From assembly GCA_030432565.1 (NCBI GenBank), contig JAUIGV010000029.1:1-64000 (forward strand): a DNA stretch of 64,000 bases. The letters are read 5' to 3'. The notes below the pieces were generated by a model. That model was not told where the DNA came from. It ran no database searches and saw only the letters and a program-made list of their open reading frames with translations. Numbering within the stretch: the stretch's first letter is position 1; the number at the start of each line of letters is the position of its first letter. The position numbers and the translations under genes were made by a program. The DNA comes from Verrucomicrobiia bacterium. GTDB taxonomy: Bacteria > Verrucomicrobiota > Verrucomicrobiia > Verrucomicrobiales > Akkermansiaceae. This document shows positions 46,085 to 54,915 of this stretch, piece by piece.

Positions 46085-47899
46085 ATGGATAATCACGAAA
46101 CAAAGGACGCCTGCAAAGGCTGTGGGAAACCGCTTGGAAAAAGTGGTTTTTCCTGGCTCTGCCCGGCTTGTTTTTTCGCGGAAATCTCCGGCACCCTTCT
46201 CGCCACCCCTCCCGAAGCGGTCACGAGCCTCCTCCTGCCTTTACCTGAAGACCTTCATCTGATCTTCCCCGAACTGGAAATACGGCGATTGGTCGGACGC
46301 GGTGGCATGGGCGCTGTTTATGAAGGGTATCAAGAAGATCTCGAGCGCCGCGTGGCCTTGAAAATTCTCCCTCCCGAAAGCGCGCAGGATTTGGAATTTC
46401 GCGAACGCTTTCGCCAGGAAGCCTCGACCCTTGCGCAACTTGATCACCCGAACATCGTGCGCCTTTTCGACTTCGGAGAACGCCAGGGATACTTTTACAT
46501 GATCATGGAATTTGTGGACGGGGAAACTCTGGCCACACGCATGACAAGGGAATCGATACAAACGGAGGAACTCACTTCATTGCTCGAACAATTGTGTGCA
46601 GCCCTGGCCTATTCCCATGTCCACGGTGTCGTGCATCGCGATATCAAACCGGCCAATATTCTCCTTGAGGAAACAGGCATGGTGCGGGTCGTGGACTTCG
46701 GCCTTGCCAAGGCCACCCGCCATCCGCAGCACGATTGGGGACTGACCCGGACCCAGGTCTCGATCGGCACCCCGCAATACATGGCTCCCGAACAGTTCGA
46801 GCAAAACGCCGTCATTGATCACCGTGCCGACATTTATTCGGTCGGAGTCATCCTTTACGAAATTCTCACCGGGAAGCTCCCCACCGGTCACTTTGCCAAG
46901 CCTTCTCAAAGCAAACGGAGATGCCCGAAGCGCTTCGATCAAATCGTTCGCAAGGCCCTGCAACAGAATCCGGATGAACGCTATCAGGATGTCACTGAAT
47001 TGGCACTCGCCTTGCGAAAAAAGAGAAATCTCCTCCCCTCGGTCGTCCTCTTTGTCATCGCACTGAGCGCGCTTGCTTTCGTTTTGGTCAATCGTTCGAA
47101 AGGACCGCCAGAGACGGTCGGGCAGGCGCCTGAACGCATTCTGGAAGTTCAATATGACGCCGGTCTCGCGGGCCGGGTGGATCCCGTTGACCAGGGCTGG
47201 AAACCTGATGAAATCAAACTGGGCGCGGGAGGAAACGCTCGCGCCACGAGCAGTGACGCTGGTGAAGTATGGCGTATTGATGACTGCCTGATCGATGAGT
47301 CCCACGACCTTCCAACCTATCGTTACATCATCAATGACCCCAAGGAAACCGCACGTCGACTCTTCCAAAACGGGTGGGAATTCAGCTTCACCTACCGGAT
47401 TGAGAAGCAGGCGGGAAGCTCCGACTACGCCGCCTTTTGCGGCTTGAGGATCTCAAGCAAGGCCGCCCCGCCGGAGTGGGAAATCACCGAGGGAAAATCG
47501 GCACGCATCGGCTTCTATCTAGGCCGGACATATGATGGCTTTCTCTTTCGCCGGAAGTATCTCGGCGACTTCATTGCACGGAATCTCGACCCCGCCCCTC
47601 AACTCGGCCACAAGAGTCGAACCAACGCCTTCACCAAGACCAGCAGCGAACCGGGCGCATGGCACACCGTTCGTGTCGTGGGCGAAGCACAGTCGCCGGG
47701 ATTCGATTGGTATCTCGATGGCGAATACGCAGGAAGCGGACGTGTCTCCGACGAGGAAATGAGTGACGTCGCAGACCCCATCCACGTCATCTTCTACTCC
47801 GGCTCCCCCGGGGAAGTCGAACGAGTCACCGACTGGCGAAAGATCACCCTTCACAGCGGAATTCGGAATCAATCTTCTCCAGTGTTACGTCAGGAATAA
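46085..47899 (+). CDS. Transmembrane Ser/Thr protein kinase with N-terminal zinc ribbon and extracellular LamG-like domain
   Basis: A 604-residue Pkn2-type kinase. N-terminal zinc ribbon with C10, C13, C26, C29; kinase domain about 65-312 with glycine loop GRGGMGAVYEG, the lysine in VALKIL (K93), catalytic HRDIKPANILL (D186), DFG at 204-206 and the APE-type APEQ motif; one transmembrane helix (about 315-337); and an exported C-terminal domain (about 350-590) with WHTVRVVGEAQ and FDWYLDGEYAGSG, a concanavalin-like fold. All catalytic residues are present, so it should be active. The outside domain could sense a glycan. With the ECF sigma factor upstream, it may be part of a signalling pair. 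An in-frame TTG at 46061 is a weaker start. Confidence 0.88.
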   Translation: MDNHETKDACKGCGKPLGKSGFSWLCPACFFAEISGTLLATPPEAVTSLLLPLPEDLHLIFPELEIRRLVGRGGMGAVYEGYQEDLERRVALKILPPESAQDLEFRERFRQEASTLAQLDHPNIVRLFDFGERQGYFYMIMEFVDGETLATRMTRESIQTEELTSLLEQLCAALAYSHVHGVVHRDIKPANILLEETGMVRVVDFGLAKATRHPQHDWGLTRTQVSIGTPQYMAPEQFEQNAVIDHRADIYSVGVILYEILTGKLPTGHFAKPSQSKRRCPKRFDQIVRKALQQNPDERYQDVTELALALRKKRNLLPSVVLFVIALSALAFVLVNRSKGPPETVGQAPERILEVQYDAGLAGRVDPVDQGWKPDEIKLGAGGNARATSSDAGEVWRIDDCLIDESHDLPTYRYIINDPKETARRLFQNGWEFSFTYRIEKQAGSSDYAAFCGLRISSKAAPPEWEITEGKSARIGFYLGRTYDGFLFRRKYLGDFIARNLDPAPQLGHKSRTNAFTKTSSEPGAWHTVRVVGEAQSPGFDWYLDGEYAGSGRVSDEEMSDVADPIHVIFYSGSPGEVERVTDWRKITLHSGIRNQSSPVLRQE

Positions 47900-47984
47900 G
47901 ATCGCCACGGCATTTCATTTCGAAATAATATCCATCGTTACAAAAAAATCCCCAACTGAATCTACCAACTTCTCTCCGTCATTT

Positions 47985-49103
47985 ATGAACTCGCTAAAAA
48001 CAACATCTTTCCTCGCTCTGGGAGCTCTATTCGCCTTTCAAACTGTATTGGCAAAACGGCCCAAACCACCCGTCCGGGCCTTCGATGCGCCGGGCGCTCC
48101 CGAGTTCGTCAGACTCGATGGCAAGCCAGGCGTAAACCCACCCGTTGACGCCACCGGCAACTACGTCATCGGCCCCGACTACAAGCTCGCTCCCGAGCGC
48201 AGCGCAAACAAGGACGTGCCCAAAGGAATGATCTCGCAATTCACCATCGATTCCAAAACCACCAAACTCCTCAATCCAGGCATCGCCCGCAAGGAGTTCG
48301 GCAAGGTCGATCCGAGAAACCCCAAGACCTTGATCGTCGAAACTCACGAGATCGATTACACCCGCAAGATCACCGTCTATGTGCCCGCGCAGTATAAAGC
48401 GGACAGTATTGCTCCCTTCATGGTTTGCCACGATGGCCCCAAGGGAAAACCCAACCAGACCATCTTTAACATCCTCGACAATCTCATCGCGCAAGAGCGT
48501 ATCCCTCCCATCATTGTGATCCAGATTGCCAATGGCGGTGGCGATGCCCAGGGCCATCAGCGGGGCAAGGAATATGACAATATGTCCGGAGTCTTTGCCG
48601 AATACATCGAGACTGAAGTCCTTCCCCGGGTGGAGAAAAACTGCGGTGTCAAACTCACCAAGAATCCCGACGGACGGGCCGCGATGGGAAACAGCTCGGG
48701 CGGATCAGCCGCCCTCATCATGGCCTGGTATCGAAACGACCTCTATCACCGGGTCCTCACCACTTCCGGAACTTTCGTCAACCAGCAGTGGCCTTTCGAT
48801 CCAAAGACGCCGGGTGGGGCCTGGGACTTTCACGACAAGCTCATTCCCAACAGCCCGAAGAAGCCGATCCGCCTCTTCCTGGCCGTTGGCGACCATGATC
48901 TCCTCAATCCCAACGTAATGCGTGATGGCATGCACGACTGGGTTGAAGCCAACCACCGCATGGCCAAGGTCCTCAAGGCGAAAGGCTACGAATACCAATA
49001 TCTCTTCTGTCAGAACTCAGGCCACAGCGTTAACAATGCCAAAGCCCAGTTCCTCCCCCACGCCATTGAGTGGGTCTGGCACGGCTACCAAAAAGAAAAG
49101 TAG
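47985..49103 (+). CDS. Secreted esterase (esterase D / Fes-like family)
   Basis: A 372-residue exported alpha/beta hydrolase. The ATG selected gives a signal peptide (MNSLKTTSFLALGALFAFQTVLA). The catalytic domain (about 125-370) has ITVYVPAQYKADSIAPFMVCHDG, the nucleophile elbow AAMGNSSGGSAAL (Gly-Asn-Ser-Ser-Gly), the acid strand FLAVGDHDLLN and the histidine in QNSGHSVNNA. This is the putative-esterase family (PF00756-like) that includes feruloyl and acetylxylan esterases and Fes. Its residues 45-120 form an N-terminal extension without a clear fold. The frame is open upstream to 47763, inside the kinase gene, which I reject. A terminator follows. Confidence 0.88.
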   Translation: MNSLKTTSFLALGALFAFQTVLAKRPKPPVRAFDAPGAPEFVRLDGKPGVNPPVDATGNYVIGPDYKLAPERSANKDVPKGMISQFTIDSKTTKLLNPGIARKEFGKVDPRNPKTLIVETHEIDYTRKITVYVPAQYKADSIAPFMVCHDGPKGKPNQTIFNILDNLIAQERIPPIIVIQIANGGGDAQGHQRGKEYDNMSGVFAEYIETEVLPRVEKNCGVKLTKNPDGRAAMGNSSGGSAALIMAWYRNDLYHRVLTTSGTFVNQQWPFDPKTPGGAWDFHDKLIPNSPKKPIRLFLAVGDHDLLNPNVMRDGMHDWVEANHRMAKVLKAKGYEYQYLFCQNSGHSVNNAKAQFLPHAIEWVWHGYQKEK

Positions 49104-49117
49104 GAATCACCCGCTGC

Positions 49118-49139
49118 AGCCGGTGACCCGGCTTCTTTT
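49118..49139 (+). terminator. Probable Rho-independent terminator between convergent genes
   Basis: Stem AGCCGG (49118-49123) with CCGGCT (49128-49133), four-base loop TGAC, followed by TCTTTT. It serves the forward esterase gene; no T tract lies on the other strand. Confidence 0.6.
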
Positions 49140-49179
49140 CCAGCGGTCGTTCACTCCTCCGATATTGTCCTGGGAAACT

Positions 49180-50622
49180 CTACTTCTTCACATCAAAGCA
49201 AAAGACCAAGTCCTGGTCCCGCAGGTAAAGTTTTCCATTGAGCACCACCGGGTGGGTCCACACTTTACCATTGGTTCCCTCTCTGAGCTTGGTCTCTTTC
49301 GGCATCGGGAACCGGCCCTTTTCACTGTAGCCATCCGGGGTAGCGACGGCGAGAAAGACCGAGCCTTCGGATTCATCCACACAATAGAGCATCCCATCCG
49401 CATAGTGAACCGCGCCTTTTTGGATTCCATTTCCACTCTCGTTCCACTTTCGTTCCCCCGTCTTGAAGTCCTGGCAAATCAGTCCTCTTCCATCTGAGAA
49501 TCCGTAGAGGTAGCCGTCCACCAAGACGACTCCGCCGTGGTGGTTTTTCATCTCCTTGTTTTCCCACACATCCTTGGCTTCAGCCCCCGTGATATCGACC
49601 AACTTGCAGCCCGCCCCATAACCAGAAGTCATGTAAACTTTTCCGTCCTGATAAATCGGAGTAGGAATGACGGCGGTCCTTCCTTTGGGCCACTTGGAAG
49701 TCCAGAGCAACTTGCCGGTCTCGGCATCGACTCCGGCCAGGGTCTTCATAAAGAGCTGGACGTATTGTTTCTTCCCATTCACTTCTGCAATAATCACAGA
49801 GGAATACTCAGCTCCATCTGTCAGACCCTTGCTCCGCCAAATCGTTTTTCCGGTCTTTTTGTCCAAGGCCGCAATCGCGCCATCCTTGCCTCCGGGAGTG
49901 ACGATGAGCCAATCTCCATCCACCAAGGGAGATTCGGAGTAGCCCCATTGCGGCACCTTGCCACCAAAATCCCCGACCAATTCCTTGCTCCACATCTTCT
50001 TACCATCAGTCGCATCGACCGCCGCAAGAGAACCGTTCGCACTGATGGCATACACGACTCCGTCGCTCACCGTCGGAGTCCCGCGCGGACCACTTCCCCA
50101 ACCCGTGGAATAGCCCTTTTCGGGATCCTTGCCAAGATCCGCAGTCCAGAGTTCCTTTCCGTCTTTTTCGCTGAGACAAATGATCTTGGCCTGCCCGTCG
50201 AATGATCCCGTGTAATAGACCTTACCGTCCACGATCGCCGGACCACTGTATCCTTTCCCGCAATCACTGTACTGCCAAAGAAGCTTCGGCCCTCCCTCGG
50301 GCCATTCCTTCAACAAACCCTGATCAGGCGAGTGATCGGTCCGGGAGGCTCCGCGGAAGGTCGGCCAGCCTGTCCCCCCCCCGGCCTTGCCCTCGGAAGC
50401 CACAAAATCCTGATCCGCTTTTGACAACAATTTCAAATCAATTTTGACCACCTTGCCATTGGAACGCTTTACGGAAACCTTCCCGTCATTCACTTCCACG
50501 AAGTCGCCCTCCAAAGCACGACCAGTCTTTGCATCAGTCCAGGTGCGACCGGAGGCAGTCGGAAATCCCAAAAAAAACAGGAGCATGCTCGATGCTGCGA
50601 GTGAAGAACATTTCAATTTCAT
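49180..50622 (-). CDS. Secreted PQQ-like beta-propeller protein with N-terminal SHD1 domain
   Basis: A 480-residue exported protein. From the ATG at 50620-50622 it has a signal peptide (MKLKCSSLAASSMLLFFLGFPTASG), an SHD1-type domain (about 26-75: RTWTDAKTGRALEGDFVEV, SVKRSNGKVVKIDLKLLSKAD), then an eight-bladed quinoprotein-like propeller with repeated tryptophan-docking motifs: GKELWTADLG, GKKMWSKELVG, GKTIWRSKGL, GKLLWTSKWP, GERKWNESG. Such proteins are usually called PQQ-binding-like or BamB-like; the SHD1 fusion is characteristic of Planctomycetes and Verrucomicrobia. No PQQ-ligand set could be confirmed, so a scaffold role is as likely as dehydrogenase activity. Open frame continues to 50748 without a better start. 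Confidence 0.85.
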   Translation of the reverse strand: MKLKCSSLAASSMLLFFLGFPTASGRTWTDAKTGRALEGDFVEVNDGKVSVKRSNGKVVKIDLKLLSKADQDFVASEGKAGGGTGWPTFRGASRTDHSPDQGLLKEWPEGGPKLLWQYSDCGKGYSGPAIVDGKVYYTGSFDGQAKIICLSEKDGKELWTADLGKDPEKGYSTGWGSGPRGTPTVSDGVVYAISANGSLAAVDATDGKKMWSKELVGDFGGKVPQWGYSESPLVDGDWLIVTPGGKDGAIAALDKKTGKTIWRSKGLTDGAEYSSVIIAEVNGKKQYVQLFMKTLAGVDAETGKLLWTSKWPKGRTAVIPTPIYQDGKVYMTSGYGAGCKLVDITGAEAKDVWENKEMKNHHGGVVLVDGYLYGFSDGRGLICQDFKTGERKWNESGNGIQKGAVHYADGMLYCVDESEGSVFLAVATPDGYSEKGRFPMPKETKLREGTNGKVWTHPVVLNGKLYLRDQDLVFCFDVKK

Positions 50623-50820
50623 GATGCAACTAGATAAACTGTAGCGCCCCCTTGTGAAAGCCGTAAAATATTTCGATTTCACGGGCAGCCCCGCTGAGCA
50701 CCGGTCCTGATTCACGGCAACCCTCAGAATTCGATCATGAGCCGGCAAACCTCTGCGATTGAAAACCCACCGCCTAAATGGTTGGGTAGGAACGTGAAAT
50801 TAGTCGGCATGTTTAAGGCT

Positions 50821-50869
50821 GAGCCCCACTGCTCCGGAAATCGCCATGAAATCGCGGCGAATGGGGCTC
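50821..50869 (+). promoter_or_regulatory. Nested hairpin upstream of the metallophosphoesterase gene
   Basis: GAGCCCCA (50821-50828) pairs with TGGGGCTC (50862-50869). Inside, TCGCC (50841-50845) pairs with GGCGA (50856-50860). The structure ends 39 bases before the start codon and has no T tract, so it is more likely a leader element than a terminator. The rest of 50623-50908 shows nothing recognisable. Confidence 0.3.
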
Positions 50870-50908
50870 CCGCAACGATCCCAGCCTGGGTAAAGATCAC
50901 ACAAAGAC

Positions 50909-51997
50909 ATGAAAACGAGAATAAGCCTCCGAATTTTTTTCGCCCTCTGCCTCTCCTGCGTTCCCCTCAAAGCAGTCGAACCCGGTCCCTGGACCTTTGT
51001 CAGCATTCCTGACTTCCTCAATTTCGACATCGAATACCCCCAGGAAGGTTGGGAGGACGCACTCGGCTTCATCATCGAATCAATGAAGAAAGAAGAACCC
51101 GCTTTCGCGATGGTCGCGGGTGATCTCGTCATGGGACATTGGGGCCCGACAAAGGAAAGCGTCAACAAATGGGCCGACCTTTACTACCCGCAGTGGACCA
51201 AGCGCTTCGCCGATCACGACCTCAAATTCTACACCGCCATTGGTGATCACGAAATCGGCGACAACCCGTGGCGGGGGCAAAAAGCCGCCCTCATCCCAGT
51301 CTACAAGGACGCCTTCCGACGTCATCTCAAGATGCCCCCCAACGGGCCCGACCACATGAAGGGAACCGCCTTTTACTGGCTTCATCAAAACGCCCTTTTT
51401 GTCTCAGTCGACGTCTTCGAAAAAGGCCCAAGCAAGCAAGGCGAAATCGCGGCCGGAGTTACCGGCGAGCAACTCAAGTGGTTCGAGGGAGTCCTCAAAA
51501 AACACCGCGACCAAGTCGCTCATATCATCGTGATGGGCCACACCCCCGTCCTAAGGCCCGTGCGGACCTTCAGCTCCTCCGGCATGCTCACCGAGCAAGG
51601 CCCGGAATCGGCTTTTTGGAAAACGATGGTGAACTACGACGTCGACCTCTACCTTTGCGGTGAAGTCCACGCTGTGACCTGCAAACAACAAGACGGCATT
51701 CAACAAGTTTCACACGGCGGACTCCTGGGTCGCACCGACAAACCAAACTACATGCTCGTGACGGTGAAGAAGGACCGCCTCGATGTCACCCTCAAGGAGA
51801 TCGATCTCGTCAACGGAAAGGGCCGCCTGTGGCAGCAGAAGAAAAGCAAAGGCCCTTGGGATACCATCACTATTACCGACACTCGCAAGAAGCGAGGCTT
51901 CACCCCCATCGGGCACGTCACCATCCTCAAAAAAAACGGCGAAAAATCGTTCGAGTCCATCGACGGATTCTTCGACGAGACCAACAACCCCAGGTAA
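50909..51997 (+). CDS. Secreted metallophosphoesterase
   Basis: A 362-residue exported calcineurin-like phosphoesterase. Signal peptide (MKTRISLRIFFALCLSCVPLKA). Metal-site motifs in order: the first Asp in FVSIPDFLNFD (usually D-x-H, altered here), MVAGDLVMG (G-D motif), AIGDHEIGD in place of the usual G-N-H-E, VMGHTPVL (G-H motif) and CGEVHAVTC (G-x-x-H motif). The first motif lacks the expected His and the third has Asp for Asn, so metal binding may differ from the standard, though the fold is clear. Function within the class (phosphodiesterase, acid phosphatase or sugar-phosphate hydrolase) is not visible. The SASA gene starts six bases after its stop, so the two form an operon. Confidence 0.82.
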   Translation: MKTRISLRIFFALCLSCVPLKAVEPGPWTFVSIPDFLNFDIEYPQEGWEDALGFIIESMKKEEPAFAMVAGDLVMGHWGPTKESVNKWADLYYPQWTKRFADHDLKFYTAIGDHEIGDNPWRGQKAALIPVYKDAFRRHLKMPPNGPDHMKGTAFYWLHQNALFVSVDVFEKGPSKQGEIAAGVTGEQLKWFEGVLKKHRDQVAHIIVMGHTPVLRPVRTFSSSGMLTEQGPESAFWKTMVNYDVDLYLCGEVHAVTCKQQDGIQQVSHGGLLGRTDKPNYMLVTVKKDRLDVTLKEIDLVNGKGRLWQQKKSKGPWDTITITDTRKKRGFTPIGHVTILKKNGEKSFESIDGFFDETNNPR

Positions 51998-52003
51998 AAT
52001 CTC

Positions 52004-54778
52004 ATGATCCTCAAAAAACTCAGCATCCTCCTGCTTCCCACTTTCTCAAGTCTCGCCGCCCTTGAACTCGGCCCGCCCTTTCGCGATCACGCCATCCTGC
52101 AGCGTGAAATGGAAGTTCCCGTTTGGGGATGGAGCAAACCGGGCACGGAAATTTCGGTTAAGTTCGCTGGCCAGGAAAAATCCGCCACCACCGGAGCCGA
52201 CGGCAAGTGGAGGCTGGAGCTTGCCCCGCTGAAAGCCAGCGCCACCCCCGCCCAACTAGTCGTTACCGAAAGGTTCGACGATGGTTTGGGTGAAGAAATC
52301 ACCCTCAAGGATATCCTCGTCGGCGAAGTCTGGCTTGCGTCCGGCCAATCGAATATGCAATGGATCGCTTCCAAGTGTGATGTCGGCCGCACTCTCCAAA
52401 AGCAAATCGCGGCGCGAGTGGAATCCGGAGAGGAAAAGCCCCCCATCATCCGTGAGTCCAAGATCACCAACTATTTTGCCACCCTCCACCCCATCGAGCA
52501 CGCCGAAGCTGAATGGAGTTCCGAAAGCGGGAACTTCAGCGCCATTGCCTACGCCTTCGCCTACGAGCTTCATCGTACCTTAAAGGTGCCCATTGGCATC
52601 CTCAACTGCTCCTTCAGCCAGACCTCCATCCAGGCTTGGACCCCTCGCGTTGGCTTTGCTGGTGGCAAGAGCGATTACACCAAAGCACTCTACCGCCAGA
52701 TCCGCGAAACCGACCCGAGCACGCCCGAGCACAAGCAGGCCTGGACGAAATTCTATCAGGACATCGAGGACACCCTCAAAGCAAATCAGGTCCGCGTGGC
52801 AGACGGCCAGGAAGCCCTTCCAATTCCAACCAAAACTCCCGGCAACATGTCAGGAAACCGCGATGCTTCCTGGCTCTTCAATGCCCGCCTTCACCCCATG
52901 ATCCCTTACGCAATTCGCGGTGGGATCTGGAACCAGGGCTACGCCAATATGGGCGAAGGCCTCACCTACTACGAAAACCTCCACAGCCTGATCGGCGGGT
53001 GGCGCGACCACTGGAACCGCCCGAATCTCCCGGTCTACTTCCACCAGTTCTACTGCCCCGGCCAAAAGGGCGGATGGGACAACTCTCCCAGCATTGGCAG
53101 CACAGCCGAGATGCGACTTGGCACCGCGATGGCGCGCGACATTCCCCACACCGGCATGGCCAGCCAGATCGACATCACCGGTGCGATCCACTACACCAAC
53201 AAAGCCCTTCCAGGCCAACGCCTCGCCCTCCACGCATTCAAGAATCAATATGGTAAACAAGTCGTCGCCGATGGTCCCATCTACAAATCCTACTCGGTCG
53301 ATGGCGACAAAGTGACCATTGAATTCGAGAACGCCGAAGGCCTCGTCGTCGCCGAAACCGGAACCAACAGCAAAAGCGGCCTCGCCAAACCCACCGTAAT
53401 TCCAAACGGCGACAATCAGGTAAAGCTCTTCTACCTCGCCGACAAAAATCGTGTCTGGCATCCCGCCCAGATGAAGATCGACGGAAACCGGGTCATCGTT
53501 TCCTCGCCCGCGGTCCAAGCCCCGCGCGGCATTTCCTACGGCACCGGAGGAATCGGCTTCCAGGCCAATCTCTACAACGCAGCCCTCCTCCCGACCACGC
53601 CCTTCATCGTCTTCGACCACAAGGTCGTCACCAGCAAGACCTGGCCCGATGAAGCGCTCAAAGTCCCCGGAAAAGAAATCGACCCCGGCACCGTGGGCCT
53701 CATTTACGAGTATCGCAGGATGCCCATCCTGAGCACCCAATTCCGCGACAACGCGGTTCTTCAGGCCGGCAAGCCCCTCAAGATTTGGGGCTCGGCAGTG
53801 CACGACTGGGGCTACGAAGCCGAGGGAAAAGCGGTCATCAAGTTTAGCTTCGATGGAATCCAAAAAACGATCCCCGTCACTCCCGGCATGAAGGAATGGC
53901 AGATCACCCTCCCCGCAATGAGAGCAAGCGCCGAACCCAAAACCCTGAAGGTCCGACTCGAGATCGATGGTGAACTGGCCCACGAACGAATCGCAGAAGG
54001 CATCGTGCTGGGCGAGGTCTTCTACATTGCGGCCCCTCCCCTTCAGGGAAAATTCCCGGTCGCTGAAAAGTCCACCAACCTCGTCCGCATGATCACCCGG
54101 AAGGCCAAACGATTCAGCCACAATCGCCCCAGTCGTTTCAGCGTCTGCGTTTCGACCACCCCCAAAAACCGCTTCGCCAGTGAATGGACCGACGCCTCCG
54201 GATTCGCCGCCGCCCTTGGGCATCGCATCGGTAAAAAAACCGGTCACCCCGTCGGCATCATCTTCATGCAAACCGCCACAACCGAAGGCGTGAGCATCGC
54301 CAGTTGGCTCCACCCCGACGATCTCAAACTCGCCCCCAGCCTGATGGACGACTACAAGGACCTCGCCGCCGTCCGCCCCGGCAATTCCTACTACGCCGCC
54401 AACGCCCGACGTTACATCAAATCCTGGCAAAGCTACTGGAGTGAATACGTTCCCAAGCTCATCGAAACCAAAGCCGTCCCCGACGAAGCCGCCTGGGGCA
54501 GCTATCCATCACTTGCCGCCAACGTCACCAGCAAAGCCTCCGAAGTCTACAACGTCATGACGCACTCCTTCGCGCCAACAACCATGAAAGGAGCAGTTTT
54601 TATCACCACCGAGACCATGGAAAAAGAGGCAGGCGATAAATTCGGAGAGCAAATGGTCGCTCTCTACCAGTCCTGGCAGAAACCCTTCGGCCTCAACGCC
54701 AACGTCCTCGCCATCCCCAAAACCAAGGCCACTGAAAACACCACCCTCGACAAACTCGCCACCACCCTCACGGAGTAA
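52004..54778 (+). CDS. Sialate O-acetylesterase-like (SASA) protein, internally duplicated with an inactive second copy
   Basis: A 924-residue exported protein. The first half is a normal SASA/SGNH esterase: signal peptide (1-18), a beta domain (22-108: FRDHAILQREMEVPVWGWSKPGT), GQSNM with catalytic Ser116, NCSFSQTSIQAW and GGIWNQGYANMGEG. From about residue 575 the pattern repeats: FRDNAVLQAGKPLKIWGSAV, a VLGEVFYIAAPPLQ strand where VGEVWLASGQSNMQ stands in copy 1, and FMQTATTEGVSIASWLHPDD matching ILNCSFSQTSIQAWTPRVGF. The catalytic GQSNM is lost in copy 2. The family is usually 450-650 residues. Predicted to remove acetyl groups from extracellular glycans. It follows the metallophosphoesterase by six bases and is followed by a terminator. 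Confidence 0.87.
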   Translation: MILKKLSILLLPTFSSLAALELGPPFRDHAILQREMEVPVWGWSKPGTEISVKFAGQEKSATTGADGKWRLELAPLKASATPAQLVVTERFDDGLGEEITLKDILVGEVWLASGQSNMQWIASKCDVGRTLQKQIAARVESGEEKPPIIRESKITNYFATLHPIEHAEAEWSSESGNFSAIAYAFAYELHRTLKVPIGILNCSFSQTSIQAWTPRVGFAGGKSDYTKALYRQIRETDPSTPEHKQAWTKFYQDIEDTLKANQVRVADGQEALPIPTKTPGNMSGNRDASWLFNARLHPMIPYAIRGGIWNQGYANMGEGLTYYENLHSLIGGWRDHWNRPNLPVYFHQFYCPGQKGGWDNSPSIGSTAEMRLGTAMARDIPHTGMASQIDITGAIHYTNKALPGQRLALHAFKNQYGKQVVADGPIYKSYSVDGDKVTIEFENAEGLVVAETGTNSKSGLAKPTVIPNGDNQVKLFYLADKNRVWHPAQMKIDGNRVIVSSPAVQAPRGISYGTGGIGFQANLYNAALLPTTPFIVFDHKVVTSKTWPDEALKVPGKEIDPGTVGLIYEYRRMPILSTQFRDNAVLQAGKPLKIWGSAVHDWGYEAEGKAVIKFSFDGIQKTIPVTPGMKEWQITLPAMRASAEPKTLKVRLEIDGELAHERIAEGIVLGEVFYIAAPPLQGKFPVAEKSTNLVRMITRKAKRFSHNRPSRFSVCVSTTPKNRFASEWTDASGFAAALGHRIGKKTGHPVGIIFMQTATTEGVSIASWLHPDDLKLAPSLMDDYKDLAAVRPGNSYYAANARRYIKSWQSYWSEYVPKLIETKAVPDEAAWGSYPSLAANVTSKASEVYNVMTHSFAPTTMKGAVFITTETMEKEAGDKFGEQMVALYQSWQKPFGLNANVLAIPKTKATENTTLDKLATTLTE

Positions 54779-54825
54779 AGGAGGCTCCCGCCATCCAGGC
54801 CCCTGCGTAGGCGACCCATCACACT

Positions 54826-54847
54826 CCGGGGCACTGCCCCGGGTTTT
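54826..54847 (+). terminator. Rho-independent terminator after the SASA gene
   Basis: Stem CCGGGGC (54826-54832) with GCCCCGG (54836-54842), three-base loop, then GTTTT. It closes the metallophosphoesterase-SASA operon. Confidence 0.65.
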
Positions 54848-54915
54848 ACGCTCTGTGGGATCTTCCCAAAAATTTCCGCCCGCAACAATCCCCGCCCACC
54901 GGGGTTCCATCCTCC

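Noticed and set aside
52850-54430. 526-codon reverse open frame opposite the SASA gene
   Set aside because: Shadow of the duplicated esterase gene; product is Gly/Val/Asp-rich and has no domain, while the forward strand has clear catalytic motifs.
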